Both the position numbers and the translations under genes were made by a program. From the NCBI GenBank assembly GCA_009702525.1, contig WLHW01000002.1, positions 1-36,049 of the forward strand: DNA of 36,049 nucleotides, in the 5' to 3' direction. Origin of the DNA: Actinomycetota bacterium (lineage in GTDB: Bacteria > Actinomycetota > Actinomycetes > Nanopelagicales > Nanopelagicaceae). Every line of letters starts with the position of its first letter. The stretch's first letter is position 1. Below the pieces are notes generated by a model. It had not been told where the DNA came from. It ran no database searches and was given only the letters and a program-made list of their open reading frames with translations. Below, piece after piece: positions 9,297-20,185 of this stretch.

Positions 9297-9662
9297 ATGC
9301 AAAAAATTAGTAATCAGCGCACAGGTGCCTTTGGGGAAGAGATAGTTACGCAGTATCTGAGTTCACATCATGCCGAAATCATCGAACGTAATTGGCGAAT
9401 CCGCGAAGGTGAGATCGATATTGTCGCCCTCTACCGCAACGGAATCTTTGCTTTCGTAGAGGTCAAAACTCGTTCATCGGTTGCATTTGGTCACCCTTTC
9501 GAGGCGATTAATCGGGATAAAGCCCGACGAATGCAGCGGTTAGCGTTGGGGTGGCTAGCAACGCATGGATGTCTGGGATGTGATTATCAGATCGATGCAG
9601 CGGCAGTATTGATCGCACCGGATGGTTCGCACAGTATTGAATACCGAGCAAATATCCTATGA
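9297..9662 (+). CDS. YraN family protein (UPF0102, endonuclease-like fold)
   Basis: GAFGEEIVTQYLSSHHAEIIERNWRIREGEIDIVAL...FVEVKTRSS; likely ATG at 9297 rather than the ORF-track start. Confidence 0.9.
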   Translation: MQKISNQRTGAFGEEIVTQYLSSHHAEIIERNWRIREGEIDIVALYRNGIFAFVEVKTRSSVAFGHPFEAINRDKARRMQRLALGWLATHGCLGCDYQIDAAAVLIAPDGSHSIEYRANIL

Positions 9663-11179
9663 GCCTGGCACAAACTCTCTGTGTCGCACTTCTTGGTTTA
9701 GACGGTCATGTTGTCACTGTAGAAGTTGATATTGCCGACGGGCTTCCCATGTATTCACTTCTAGGTTTACCCGATGCTGCGCTCTCAGAGTCTCGCGATC
9801 GTGTACGTGCAGCAATGGTGAACTGTGGTGAAAGTTGGCCCAACCGCAAAGTTACCGTCTCGTTGTCTCCTGCATGGTTACCAAAGAGTGGCTCCTCTTT
9901 TGACGTAGCAATATGCATTGCGTTGTTATCGGCCCATCAGAGTATTGATCCCGCAAAAATTCGTGATGTTGTATTTATTGGCGAACTCGCACTCGATGGT
10001 CGCCTTCGATCAGTGCGGGGAGTTTTGCCATCGCTCATGGCAGCCTATAAAACTGGAGTTCGTACCGCAGTTGTTCCTACTGCAAATTTTGAAGAAGCCT
10101 CTCTGATGCACAACATGGAGATAATTCCGATGGAGCATTTAAAGAAGATTCTTTTGTGGTTGCGCACGGGCGAACGAGAGTGCAGTCAAGAGTTTGATTT
10201 AGAGTGGGAACCGAATGATGATCGTTTGGATTTTGCCGATGTAGCAGGTCAAGTACAAGCACGCTTAGCTGCAGAGATTGCCGCAACTGGTGGTCATCAC
10301 ATCTTATTAATTGGCCCACCCGGAACTGGAAAGACAATGATTGCCGAGCGAATTCCAACGATTATGCCGGCTTTAAATATTGCGCAAGCATTAGAAGTAA
10401 CGGCAGTGCACTCACTTGCCGGAACATTTGCAACTAGGTCACCCACGTCACTTATTGCACCAATAGTCTCTCCGCATCACACGACAACGCGAGTAGCTAT
10501 GGTCGGCGGTGGCGCGCATGCGATAAAGCCAGGCGCCTGCTCTTTGGCCCACAACGGTGTTCTCTTTATCGATGAAGCACCCGAGTGCCCATCGGGAGTT
10601 TTGGATTCACTGCGTCAGCCATTAGAAGCGGGAACAATTACTATCGCCCGCAGCATTGGGAATGTAACCTTCCCTGCGCAGTTTCTTTTGGTCCTGGCTG
10701 CAAACCCATGTCCTTGTGGCAAATTTTCAGGTCGCGGTCGTAACTGCACATGCTCCTCTCAACAGGTACGCCGTTACTTAGGAAAACTCTCTGGACCTTT
10801 AATGGATCGGATAGATATGCGGGTATATCTAGATCCTGTAGGACGTTTAGATATGGCCCGAACTGAACTGGGAGAAAGTAGCGCCGAGATTCGCCAACGT
10901 GTGATTACCGCTCGCACCATTGCCGATGCACGATTTAAAGGTCTTGGGTGGAGTTTGAATTCACAGATTCCTTCACGTGCATTGCGCACAACTTTTAAAC
11001 CAGAGCGCGCTGCAATGAGTTTTTTACATGATGAACTTGAAAGTGAACATATCACTGCACGTGGCTTACATAAGATTGCCCGAGTTGGTTGGACGCTTGC
11101 AGATTTACATGGGCATGAAGTCCCCATGCTCGCTGATATTAAATTGGCGCATAGTTTGCGATCAGGTGTTGAACAGTGA
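9659..11179 (+). CDS. comM: YifB/ComM family Mg-chelatase-like AAA+ ATPase
   Basis: VEVDIADGLPMYSLLGLPDAALSESRDRVRAA, LIGPPGTGKTMIAERIPTIMP, LFIDEAPECPSGVLDSLRQPLE, ANPCPCG; overlaps upstream stop. Confidence 0.93.
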   Translation: MSLAQTLCVALLGLDGHVVTVEVDIADGLPMYSLLGLPDAALSESRDRVRAAMVNCGESWPNRKVTVSLSPAWLPKSGSSFDVAICIALLSAHQSIDPAKIRDVVFIGELALDGRLRSVRGVLPSLMAAYKTGVRTAVVPTANFEEASLMHNMEIIPMEHLKKILLWLRTGERECSQEFDLEWEPNDDRLDFADVAGQVQARLAAEIAATGGHHILLIGPPGTGKTMIAERIPTIMPALNIAQALEVTAVHSLAGTFATRSPTSLIAPIVSPHHTTTRVAMVGGGAHAIKPGACSLAHNGVLFIDEAPECPSGVLDSLRQPLEAGTITIARSIGNVTFPAQFLLVLAANPCPCGKFSGRGRNCTCSSQQVRRYLGKLSGPLMDRIDMRVYLDPVGRLDMARTELGESSAEIRQRVITARTIADARFKGLGWSLNSQIPSRALRTTFKPERAAMSFLHDELESEHITARGLHKIARVGWTLADLHGHEVPMLADIKLAHSLRSGVEQ

Positions 11180-12036
11180 ACGAGCGAGAAGCGCGTGCAA
11201 TCCTCTTTAGCGGTATCGAGGGTGGTCATAGCTTCTGGGCCGCTGAAATCTACGGTTCAAGTGCGTTAGAGGTTTTCAATAAACTTATCAATGGCGGTTA
11301 TGATCGGATTAAATACAGTGCACTTATTGCACACATCACATGTACTTCCTCTGATTCAATTCTTAGTTCTATCGATACTGTGGGAGCTACATTTTTAGTT
11401 CCGGGAGATCCTTTATGGCCATCTCGGGTTGAAGATTTAGTGACACCGCCTATCGCACTGATCGGTAAGGGAAATATTGCAGTATTAACTAACGACTCAC
11501 TAGCAATTGTCGGTACCCGAAACCCAACAAACTACGGAGCACGTATTGCTGGAGATTTTGCTGCCGGTTTTGTAGATAGAGATTGGGCGGTGATTAGTGG
11601 TGGTGCATACGGTATCGACACATATGCACATAAAGGTGCGCTCATTGCCGAAGGCAGCACCGTAGCCGTAATCGCTTCTGGTATCGATGTTAATTATCCG
11701 GCCGGCAATACGCGATTGTTTGAAGAAATCTGCGAATCAGGAGCGCTTATTACTGAAGTAATGCCTGGAGTAAAAGCCATGCCGCATCGCTTCCTAACGC
11801 GCAATCGATTAATCGCAGCGATATCACTCGCCACACTTGTTGTTGAAGCGGCATTTCGCAGTGGCTCACTTCGTACCGCCCGCGATGCCGCAGAACTATT
11901 ACGACCGGTTATGGCAATTCCTGGACCTATTCATTCACCAACTAGTGATGGTTGTCATCGGCTTATAGGTGAGCGAGCAGCCGAATTAGTTACATCGGTA
12001 GCAGATGCAGTGGAGTTCATAGGGTTAAATCAATGA
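11176..12036 (+). CDS. dprA: DNA-processing protein DprA
   Basis: AIVGTRNPTNYGARIAGDFA, VISGGAYGIDTYAHKGAL, VIASGIDVNYPAGN, GPIHSPTSDGCHRLIGERA motifs. Confidence 0.93.
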   Translation: MNEREARAILFSGIEGGHSFWAAEIYGSSALEVFNKLINGGYDRIKYSALIAHITCTSSDSILSSIDTVGATFLVPGDPLWPSRVEDLVTPPIALIGKGNIAVLTNDSLAIVGTRNPTNYGARIAGDFAAGFVDRDWAVISGGAYGIDTYAHKGALIAEGSTVAVIASGIDVNYPAGNTRLFEEICESGALITEVMPGVKAMPHRFLTRNRLIAAISLATLVVEAAFRSGSLRTARDAAELLRPVMAIPGPIHSPTSDGCHRLIGERAAELVTSVADAVEFIGLNQ

Positions 12037-12048
12037 GAGAATCTACCT

Positions 12049-12969
12049 ATGAGTAATTTCCGTTCGGGCTTTGTTGCCATTGTTGGCCGCCCAAACGTTG
12101 GAAAATCGACATTGATTAACGCACTTGTAGGAAGCAAGATTGCAATCACATCTCATCACCCAAATACCACTCGCAGCGCAATTCGCGGAATCGTTCATGG
12201 TGCAGATTTTCAAGCTGTACTCGTCGATACACCTGGAGTTCATAAGCCAAAAACACTTCTTGGTCACCGCCTGAATGCCGTTGTAGATCAGAGCATGGAT
12301 TCAGTTGACGTAGTCATTATGTGTATTCCTGCCGATGAAACATCTGGTGCTGGAGATATATTCATTGCTCAAGAGATCGCTAAACATCCACGGGCTAAAA
12401 AGTTTGCAGTAGTTACTAAAACAGATTTAATTTCAAAGGAAAAATTAGCATTGCGTCTGGCTGGAATCATGGCGCTGGCTCAAGGATTCGTATGGGATGA
12501 AATCATTCCGGTTTCGGCTGCGATTCATGATCAAATCGATTTACTCAATCAACTGATTGGCAAGAGTCTTCCGTCAGGTCCGCAGTACTACCCGGCTGGC
12601 ACAACGAGTGATCAAGCGATTGAGCATTTAATCTGTGAGTTTATCCGGGAGGCAGCTTTGCAAGATGTACGTGAAGAGCTACCGCACTCGATTATGGTGA
12701 CTATCGATGAGTTTGGTGAGCGCGAAGAAAAAGGCTCCCGTCCTTTTTATGATGTCCACGCAACGATCCATGTAGAACGTGATACCCAGCGCGCGATTTT
12801 ATTGGGCCACCAGGGGAGTCGACTTAAAGAGATTGGGATTCGTGCGCGAGCCGATATTGAGCGCGCGTTAGTTGCCAAGATTTTCCTAGGTTTACACATC
12901 AAAGTATCTAAAGAGTGGCAGCGAGATCCTAAATTGCTGGAGCGTTTAGGGTTCGGCGATAACAACTAA
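12049..12969 (+). CDS. era: GTPase Era
   Basis: GFVAIVGRPNVGKSTLINALVGSKIAITS, DTPGVHKP, TKTDL, and C-terminal KH domain ILLGHQGSRLKEIGIRARADIE. Confidence 0.96.
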   Translation: MSNFRSGFVAIVGRPNVGKSTLINALVGSKIAITSHHPNTTRSAIRGIVHGADFQAVLVDTPGVHKPKTLLGHRLNAVVDQSMDSVDVVIMCIPADETSGAGDIFIAQEIAKHPRAKKFAVVTKTDLISKEKLALRLAGIMALAQGFVWDEIIPVSAAIHDQIDLLNQLIGKSLPSGPQYYPAGTTSDQAIEHLICEFIREAALQDVREELPHSIMVTIDEFGEREEKGSRPFYDVHATIHVERDTQRAILLGHQGSRLKEIGIRARADIERALVAKIFLGLHIKVSKEWQRDPKLLERLGFGDNN

Positions 12970-13827
12970 CTTACTTTTTCGGCTAGCTAAGTAAGAGCCT
13001 AAAAGCACTAAGGGCAGACCAACAATAATTCCTAAAGTAATTGGCTCATTCAAAATAATGATTCCAAGAACCACTGCTACAGCAGTATTAACATAAGTAG
13101 TCAATGAGCCTCGTGCTGGGCCTATCTCTTTAATAACAATAAAGAAGAGCATGAAGGCGATAGCTGTCGAGAAAATACCGAGTGCAACTAAGGCTGCCAT
13201 TGCATTAAAGGAGACTGGATTGCTGGGCCACATTGCGATGGCAATTGGCAGATAGAAAACGCATGTAATTGCCATAGCTACACCGTTGATTGCAACACCA
13301 TCTACTCCTGGTAAGTTAGATGTCACCATTAAGACGGCGTATGAATACAGAACTGCAGCGAGAATGCACATGGCTATAGCTTTTGGATTGCTAGTACCCG
13401 TGATTGATTCGATTCCAACAAGTGCAACGATTCCAATAAAGCCAACGACTAAACCAAAAATTCGCTTAGGTTGCCACACTGAATGATCACCGCGCAAAGA
13501 TGTAAAGATTGTTGCAAAGATTGGTACGGTTGCAACAAGTAAACCAGCCAAGCCAGAAGAGATTTCTTTTTCTGCATTAGTAATTAAAATCCATGGTCCG
13601 ACCATTTCAAGGAATGCATAAGGAAGCACGTATTTAATGCCCCTAATTGCATCCATAAAAGAGCCTTGGCGGATGGCGATAGGAATCAAAATCGCCGCGC
13701 CAATACATGTACGGCCCGCAACAATTAGTGGAGGGGGAATGTCGGCAACTGCAACCTTCATAAGTAAGTAGGGGATTCCCCACAAGAAGCCAACGAAGGC
13801 AAATTGAATCCAAGATTTACGTGTCAT
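12946..13827 (-). CDS. EamA/DMT-type transporter
   Basis: About 10 hydrophobic segments in two EamA-like repeats (WGIPYLLMKVA; STAIAFMLFFIVIKEIGPARGSLTTYVNTAVAVVLGIIILNEPIT). Confidence 0.85.
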   Translation of the reverse strand: MTRKSWIQFAFVGFLWGIPYLLMKVAVADIPPPLIVAGRTCIGAAILIPIAIRQGSFMDAIRGIKYVLPYAFLEMVGPWILITNAEKEISSGLAGLLVATVPIFATIFTSLRGDHSVWQPKRIFGLVVGFIGIVALVGIESITGTSNPKAIAMCILAAVLYSYAVLMVTSNLPGVDGVAINGVAMAITCVFYLPIAIAMWPSNPVSFNAMAALVALGIFSTAIAFMLFFIVIKEIGPARGSLTTYVNTAVAVVLGIIILNEPITLGIIVGLPLVLLGSYLASRKSKLVVIAEP

Positions 13828-14988
13828 TTAAGCAATCACACGGCGATATAAATCAACGGTTGCTTGAGCAACTGCTGCCCAACCAAAATGTGCAGATGCA
13901 CGAAGCCGTCCAGCTTTACCGTATTTCACCAGAAGTTGTGGCTGTGACATTAAAACTGTGATTGATTGCGTCAATGCGCGCTCGAAAGCTGCTGCATCGC
14001 CGGTGTAGTCAACTAACTCACCCGTTTCCCCATGGGTGACAACTTCAGGAATCCCACCTACGCGTGATGCAAGCACCGCAGTCTCACATCCCATGGCCTC
14101 TAAGTTGACGATTCCAAGTGGCTCATAGATCGAAGGACAAATAAATAGTTCGGCGCCGGTAAGTAAGGCGGCTAATTCGTGATGAGGCAACATTTCTTGT
14201 ATCCACCAAATATTGCTGCGAGATTTTTGCAACTCAGCGATTAATTCGGCTACCTCGTTTCCAATTCCTTCTTCATCTGGGCTTCCAGCAGCAAGGACTA
14301 AGCCATATTCAGAAGGAACTTCTTTCCATGCCCGCAGAAGATGTGCTAAACCTTTTTGTCGAGTAATTCGCCCAACAAAGATTGCATAAGGTCCGACAAT
14401 GCTAAATTTTTCAGCAACCGATGAATCGTGATTGGGTGCAAACTTATCGGTATCAACACCGTTTCGAATTGTCACAACTATTGTTGGATCAAGATTGGGG
14501 TAGGCCTGTAAAACATCGGCGCGCATGCCATCGCTGACTGCAATGATTGCCGCTGCAGATTCAAAGGCAGTTTTTTCTGCCCATGAAGAAATTGCATATC
14601 CTGTGCCTAATTGTTCGGCTTTCCAGGGGCGAAGTGGTTCAAGTGAGTGCGCACTCACAATGTGCGGAATTGAGTATTGAAGTGCTGCTATGTGGCCAGC
14701 CATGTTGGCATACCAGGTATGCGAATGAACTACATCGACGTTAGACATATGCGATGCAATTTCTAAATCTGTCACTAGGGCTTGCACTGCTGGATTAGCA
14801 TCATTGAATTCAGTGGGGGTCTGGTAACCAAAAGCGTCATCTCGTTTTCCACCAAAGCAATGGACGCCAACCGATATTCCGTTGATTCTGCGAAGTGCTT
14901 GCGTCAATTGCACGACGTGTACGCCGGCTCCGCCATAGACCGCAGGGGGCCACTCTTTAGTTACGATGCCAACTTTTAGCTCGCTCAT
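13828..14988 (-). CDS. glgA: GT4-type glycogen synthase / maltose-1-phosphate synthase (GlgA/GlgM)
   Basis: MSELKVGIVTKEWPPAVYGGAGVHVVQL, FVGRITRQKGLAHLL, FICPSIYEPLGIVNLEAMGCETAVLASRVGGIPEVV; divergent from glgC; likely start 14988. Confidence 0.9.
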   Translation of the reverse strand: MSELKVGIVTKEWPPAVYGGAGVHVVQLTQALRRINGISVGVHCFGGKRDDAFGYQTPTEFNDANPAVQALVTDLEIASHMSNVDVVHSHTWYANMAGHIAALQYSIPHIVSAHSLEPLRPWKAEQLGTGYAISSWAEKTAFESAAAIIAVSDGMRADVLQAYPNLDPTIVVTIRNGVDTDKFAPNHDSSVAEKFSIVGPYAIFVGRITRQKGLAHLLRAWKEVPSEYGLVLAAGSPDEEGIGNEVAELIAELQKSRSNIWWIQEMLPHHELAALLTGAELFICPSIYEPLGIVNLEAMGCETAVLASRVGGIPEVVTHGETGELVDYTGDAAAFERALTQSITVLMSQPQLLVKYGKAGRLRASAHFGWAAVAQATVDLYRRVIA

Positions 14989-15032
14989 ATTTCCCCCTAC
15001 CCCGACCAAGAGGTACAGGCTATCGTTAGGAC

Positions 15033-16256
15033 ATGGCAAAACTTAAACTTCCCCTTGGCATCGTCCTTGCCGGTGGTGAAGGTAAGCGATTGATGCCGCT
15101 GACAGCAGATAGAGCCAAGCCAGCTGTTCCTTTTGGTGGTTCATATCGCTTGATTGATTTCGTTTTATCAAATCTAGTAAATGCGAATATGTTAAAGATT
15201 GCCGTTCTTACGCAATACAAATCTCACTCTCTGGACAGACATATAACAACGACCTGGCGCATGTCGACTTTATTGGGTAACTACATCACTCCTGTTCCAG
15301 CTCAGCAACGCTTAGGCCCACGTTGGTATACCGGAAGCGCTGATGCAATTTTGCAGAATTTCAATTTGATTCACGATGAAAATCCCAAGCATATTTTGGT
15401 CTTTGGTGCTGACCACGTTTATCGTATGGATCCAGGTCAAATGTTTACTCAGCATGTCGAATCTGGCGCAGGTGTAACCGTTGCCGCTATTCGCATGCCA
15501 CGTTCTGAGGCGCATGAATTTGGAGTCATTGAGTTAGCCGAGGATGGCATAACAATCAAGGCCTTTCATGAAAAACCAAGTGATCCTCCGCCGATGCCTG
15601 GACATCCAGATTTATGTCTAGTCTCCATGGGTAACTACATTTTCAAGCGCGATGTCATGGAAGAGGCGTTAATAATTGACTCAGAAGATTTAGAGTCACG
15701 TCATGATTTAGGCGCCAATATCATTCCGTTCTTAACTAAAGCTGGCGTAGCTAAAGTTTATGATTTTGCTGACAATGTGGTGCCGGGAGAGACCGAACGC
15801 GACAAAGGCTATTGGCGAGACGTGGGTTCGATAGATGCTTATTACGATGCACACATGGATCTAGTATCGGTGCATCCGATATTCAATTTATACAACCGTG
15901 AATGGCCGTTGCTTACTAATCCACCATCATTGCCTCCAGCTAAATTTAGCGAAGGTGGCGCAGCCCATGATTCAATTGTTGGCGCTGGCACAATTATTTC
16001 TGGTGGAATTCTGCACAATTCAGTTGTTTCTTACGATGTTTCAGTAGGTAACGGTGCCCTAGTTGAAGGCTCAGTACTCATGCCATCTGTCACAATTGGA
16101 AATAAAGCCATCATCCGAAATGCGATTTTAGATAAGAACGTTTTCGTAGAACCTGGTGCACAAATTGGAGTTGACTTGGCGCGCGATCGCGAACGCTTCA
16201 CTATTAGCCCTGGCGGAATTATCGTTGTAGGTAAAGGTGTACGAGTAACAGCCTAA
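15033..16256 (+). CDS. glgC: Glucose-1-phosphate adenylyltransferase
   Basis: [68 protein letters not shown] motifs. Confidence 0.97.
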   Translation: MAKLKLPLGIVLAGGEGKRLMPLTADRAKPAVPFGGSYRLIDFVLSNLVNANMLKIAVLTQYKSHSLDRHITTTWRMSTLLGNYITPVPAQQRLGPRWYTGSADAILQNFNLIHDENPKHILVFGADHVYRMDPGQMFTQHVESGAGVTVAAIRMPRSEAHEFGVIELAEDGITIKAFHEKPSDPPPMPGHPDLCLVSMGNYIFKRDVMEEALIIDSEDLESRHDLGANIIPFLTKAGVAKVYDFADNVVPGETERDKGYWRDVGSIDAYYDAHMDLVSVHPIFNLYNREWPLLTNPPSLPPAKFSEGGAAHDSIVGAGTIISGGILHNSVVSYDVSVGNGALVEGSVLMPSVTIGNKAIIRNAILDKNVFVEPGAQIGVDLARDRERFTISPGGIIVVGKGVRVTA

Positions 16257-16259
16257 GTT

Positions 16260-17663
16260 TTACCAGGTGCTTGTGTTATCACGAAGTGTTCGATATTTAT
16301 CCATGACATGTGGCGTTGGCTTTTCGGTGAATGCTTGTGTTGCTCCACCGTGCCAGGTTGGCATTTCGCCTAATAGCGCCCATGCTGCCTGTTTAGCTGC
16401 GCCATCTGCAACATATTCACCAGCTGGCGGCACAACAACAGTGCGACCAAAAATTGCACTAGCAATCGTTGGAATCGCAGGATTTTTAGCCGCACCTCCA
16501 ATTAGAAGAATTCGATTTACTGTGACTCCCAACGCGACTAAAGCATCAACGGAATCGGCCAAACCGCACAACATTCCTTCGATCATGGTACGAGCTAAAT
16601 CAGAAGGATTTGAGTTGTTTAGATTCATTCCCGCAATGGTTCCAGTTGCATGAGGTCGATTCGGAGTTCTTTCACCCTCAAAATAAGGTAACAACGTTAA
16701 GCCGTTGGCCCCGGCTGGTGAGAGCAACGCTAATTGACCAACTTCATCATGTGTCTTTCCTAAAATCTTTGTAGCCGCATCCAAAATTCTCGCTGCATTT
16801 AACGTACACACTAATGGTAAGAAGCGACCTGTTGCATCTGCAAAACCCGCAACTGCGCCAGTTGAATCATGCGTAGGTGTATCAGAGACTGCAAATGCAG
16901 TTCCACTAGTTCCTAATGAAACTATGACATCACCTGGTTGTGCTTGAACTCCAAGTGCGGCCGCTGCGTTATCGCCGGCACCTGCAGCGATAGGAATTCC
17001 CGCCAACGTACTTCCACCAAACTCTGCTGGAGAAATAATACGAGGTAATGTAATTTCTAGATCATGGCGAAGTGCAAGTCGTACGATATCTTCGCGATAA
17101 TGCGATGTTGTCGGATCAAAATAACCTGTACCCGATGCATCGCTACGATCAGTAAAGAGTTTTTCTAAATCTTTTCCACCTTGCAACTGCCACGATAACC
17201 AATCATGGGGAAGGGCGACTGCTGAAACTCGAGCGGCATTAGCGGGTTCATTATCTGCAAGCCAGCGCAACTTCGATGCAGTAAAAGATGCAACCAGTAC
17301 CGAACCAACTTTTCTGGCAACATCAGAGTCTCCGCCGAGCTCCTTATTTAAATCACGTGCAGCTTGGGCCGATCGAGTGTCATTCCATAAAAGTGCAGGA
17401 CGAATAACATCACCGCTGCTATCGAGGGCGACCATGCCATGTTGTTGGCCACCGATAGAAATTGCAGCAACATCATCGAGACCACCGGCTTGTGCAAGAG
17501 CGGAGTCAAGGGCGCTTTTCCATGACTGGGGATCGACTTCGGTGCCATCTGGGTGTGGGGCACGGGCTTGGCGCACCAAATCTCCAGTATGCGCATCACG
17601 TATTACAACTTTTACGGATTGCGTAGATGAGTCCACGCCAGCGATGAGTTGTTGATTAGCCAT
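16260..17663 (-). CDS. xylB: Xylulokinase (FGGY family)
   Basis: [74 protein letters not shown] motifs. Confidence 0.92.
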   Translation of the reverse strand: MANQQLIAGVDSSTQSVKVVIRDAHTGDLVRQARAPHPDGTEVDPQSWKSALDSALAQAGGLDDVAAISIGGQQHGMVALDSSGDVIRPALLWNDTRSAQAARDLNKELGGDSDVARKVGSVLVASFTASKLRWLADNEPANAARVSAVALPHDWLSWQLQGGKDLEKLFTDRSDASGTGYFDPTTSHYREDIVRLALRHDLEITLPRIISPAEFGGSTLAGIPIAAGAGDNAAAALGVQAQPGDVIVSLGTSGTAFAVSDTPTHDSTGAVAGFADATGRFLPLVCTLNAARILDAATKILGKTHDEVGQLALLSPAGANGLTLLPYFEGERTPNRPHATGTIAGMNLNNSNPSDLARTMIEGMLCGLADSVDALVALGVTVNRILLIGGAAKNPAIPTIASAIFGRTVVVPPAGEYVADGAAKQAAWALLGEMPTWHGGATQAFTEKPTPHVMDKYRTLRDNTSTW

Positions 17664-17761
17664 GAGTCAAGGCTAGACTGTTCTTGTCAGCGTTGACCAC
17701 AGGTTGGGCGATTTGATAGTTCGAGCCCTACTTTATAAAACTTTTCTTAATGGAGTTCATA

Positions 17762-18787
17762 ATGCGTATTGGTGTGCTAACTGGTGGTGGAGATTGCCCT
17801 GGACTAAATGCTGTTATTCGTGCAGTGGTCCGAAAAGGCGTAAAAGAGTACGGACATGAGTTTGTTGGTTTTCGCGATGGCTGGAAAGGCCCGCTTGAAG
17901 GCTTGACCATGCCGTTGACCCTAGAGACAACTCGGGGAATTTTGCCGCGTGGTGGAACAATTCTTGGGTCATCACGTACCAACCCATTTAAGATCGAGGG
18001 CGGCGTTGAAAAGATTAAAGAGAATTTAGCAAAAGCTGGAATCGATGCGCTTATTGCAATCGGTGGCGAAGATACTTTGGGAGTTGCTACAAAACTTGAT
18101 TCATTGGGAGTTAAAGTTATCGGTGTTCCAAAAACTATTGATAACGACCTCAACAACACTGACTACACATTTGGTTTTGATACAGCCGTCAATATTGCAG
18201 TTGAGGCTATTGATCGCTTACACACCACAGCTGAATCCCACCACCGAGCATTAATCGTTGAAGTTATGGGCCGACATGCTGGATGGATTGCACTTCACGC
18301 CGGCCTCGCTGGTGGTGCTGCATGTATTTTGATTCCAGAACAAAAATTCTCAGTAGATAAAGTTTGCGAATGGGTTGAGTCTCGATTTAAATCTCATTAC
18401 GCCCCAATTATTGTTATTGCCGAAGGTGCGATTCCTCAAGATGGTGACATGGCAGTTAAGGATCAAACACTCGATGCCTTTGGCCACGTTAAGTTAGCTG
18501 GTATTGGTGATTGGTTAGCTGGAGAGATTGAAGCGAAAACTGGCAAAGAGGCGCGGACATCGGTTCTTGGTCACATTCAGCGCGGCGGCTCACCTACGGC
18601 ATTTGATCGCGTACTTGCCACTCGCTTTGGTTTGCAGGCAATTACTGCAGCCCATGAAGGCGATTGGGGAAAGATGGTTGCACTTCACGGCACCGATATC
18701 GTCCGGGTTCCACTTGCCTCGGCTACAGAAAAGCTGAAGCTAGTACCAATCGAGCGCTATAAGGAGGCCGAGATTTTCTTTGGTTAA
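17762..18787 (+). CDS. pfkA: 6-phosphofructokinase, predicted PPi-type by active-site residues
   Basis: MRIGVLTGGGDCPGLNAVIRAVV, IAIGGEDTLGVA, VIGVPKTIDNDLNNTDYTFGFDTA, EVMGRHAGWIAL; SD GGAG upstream of ATG 17762. Confidence 0.93.
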   Translation: MRIGVLTGGGDCPGLNAVIRAVVRKGVKEYGHEFVGFRDGWKGPLEGLTMPLTLETTRGILPRGGTILGSSRTNPFKIEGGVEKIKENLAKAGIDALIAIGGEDTLGVATKLDSLGVKVIGVPKTIDNDLNNTDYTFGFDTAVNIAVEAIDRLHTTAESHHRALIVEVMGRHAGWIALHAGLAGGAACILIPEQKFSVDKVCEWVESRFKSHYAPIIVIAEGAIPQDGDMAVKDQTLDAFGHVKLAGIGDWLAGEIEAKTGKEARTSVLGHIQRGGSPTAFDRVLATRFGLQAITAAHEGDWGKMVALHGTDIVRVPLASATEKLKLVPIERYKEAEIFFG

Positions 18788-18829
18788 TCGCACTTCGCGG
18801 TTGCTACCGAACTCTCTACTCTTATCCCT

Positions 18830-20176
18830 ATGAACTCATCCCTTGATTCTCTCTTCACCCCTGGGTTAGTTGCCGCACAACAGCCCAACTGGCCAGGTGG
18901 AGCCGATGGTGCTCCTATAAAGGCTGCCGTTGCAGAGTTGAAATCTTTTCCACCACTTGTCTTTGCTGGTGAGTGCGATGATTTGAAAAAACGAATTGCA
19001 CTAGCTGCAGACGGAAAAGCTTTCTGGTTGCAAGGTGGGGACTGTGCTGAAACATTTGCTGCAGCCACTGCAGATTCAATCCGTAATCGCATTAAGACAA
19101 TTTTACAGATGGCTGCTGTATTGCAGTACTACTCATCTCTTCCAGTTGTAAAAGTTGGCCGCATGGCTGGCCAGTTTGCCAAGCCTCGCTCGAATGACAT
19201 GGAGACTAGAGGAGACGTAACTCTTCCGGCCTATCGCGGAGATGCAGTCAATGATCTTGAATTTACCGAGAGTTCGAGAACACCAGATCCACATCGCTTA
19301 GTGCGCGTCTACAACACGTCGGCGGCAACGTTGAACTTAGTTCGTGCATTTACTCAAGGTGGATTTGCCGATCTTCGACAAGTGCACGAATGGAACAAGG
19401 GATTCATTCGTGACTCTTCAGTTGGAGTTCGCTATGAACAAATGGCCAATGAAATTGGCCGGGCATTGGCTTTTATGAAATCTGCAGGAGTAGATCCAGA
19501 GTCATTCAAGTCAGTTGATTTCTTTTCAAGCCATGAGGCTTTAATTCTAGAATATGAAAAAGCACTTACTCGTATCGATTCTCGAACTGGAACACCTTAC
19601 GATGTCTCTGGCCACTTTATTTGGATCGGGGAGCGCACTCGTCAATTAGATGGAGCGCATATTGATTTTGCATCTAAGGTACGCAATCCAATTGGTGTAA
19701 AGCTTGGACCTAAATCCAGTGTTGATGATGCACTTGCATTAATCGATAAGTTAGATCCTGAGCGCGAACCAGGTCGACTTACTTTTATTACTCGCATGGG
19801 TGCCGGAAAGATTCGTGAGGCTCTTCCTGCACTTGTTGAGGGTGTCACCAAATCAGGAGCAAAAGTCCTGTGGGTCTGTGATCCCATGCATGGCAACACA
19901 TATGAAGCCCCTAGTGGATATAAGACTCGTAGTTTTGATGATGTTATGGATGAAGTTAAGGGTTTCTTTGAGGTCCATAAGGCTCTGGGAACCCATCCTG
20001 GTGGAGTTCATATTGAACTCACTGGTGATGATGTCACCGAGTGTGTTGGTGGCGGCGAGAAGATTTCTCATGAGGATCTAGCGACCCGCTATGAAAGCGC
20101 CTGCGATCCGCGACTCAATCATGCACAGTCATTAGAGCTGGCATTTTTAGTTGCCGAGATGTTGCGCGACCGCTAA
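18830..20176 (+). CDS. aroG: Class II 3-deoxy-7-phosphoheptulonate (DAHP) synthase
   Basis: PPLVFAGECDDLKKRIALAADGKAFWLQGGDCAETFA, KVGRMAGQFAKPRS, WVCDPMHGNTYE, GGVHIELTGDDVTECVGG motifs. Confidence 0.96.
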   Translation: MNSSLDSLFTPGLVAAQQPNWPGGADGAPIKAAVAELKSFPPLVFAGECDDLKKRIALAADGKAFWLQGGDCAETFAAATADSIRNRIKTILQMAAVLQYYSSLPVVKVGRMAGQFAKPRSNDMETRGDVTLPAYRGDAVNDLEFTESSRTPDPHRLVRVYNTSAATLNLVRAFTQGGFADLRQVHEWNKGFIRDSSVGVRYEQMANEIGRALAFMKSAGVDPESFKSVDFFSSHEALILEYEKALTRIDSRTGTPYDVSGHFIWIGERTRQLDGAHIDFASKVRNPIGVKLGPKSSVDDALALIDKLDPEREPGRLTFITRMGAGKIREALPALVEGVTKSGAKVLWVCDPMHGNTYEAPSGYKTRSFDDVMDEVKGFFEVHKALGTHPGGVHIELTGDDVTECVGGGEKISHEDLATRYESACDPRLNHAQSLELAFLVAEMLRDR

Positions 20177-20185
20177 TTTAGTTGA

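Noticed and set aside
10774-11229. 151-aa minus-strand ORF
   Set aside because: Antisense to comM and dprA, both strongly supported.
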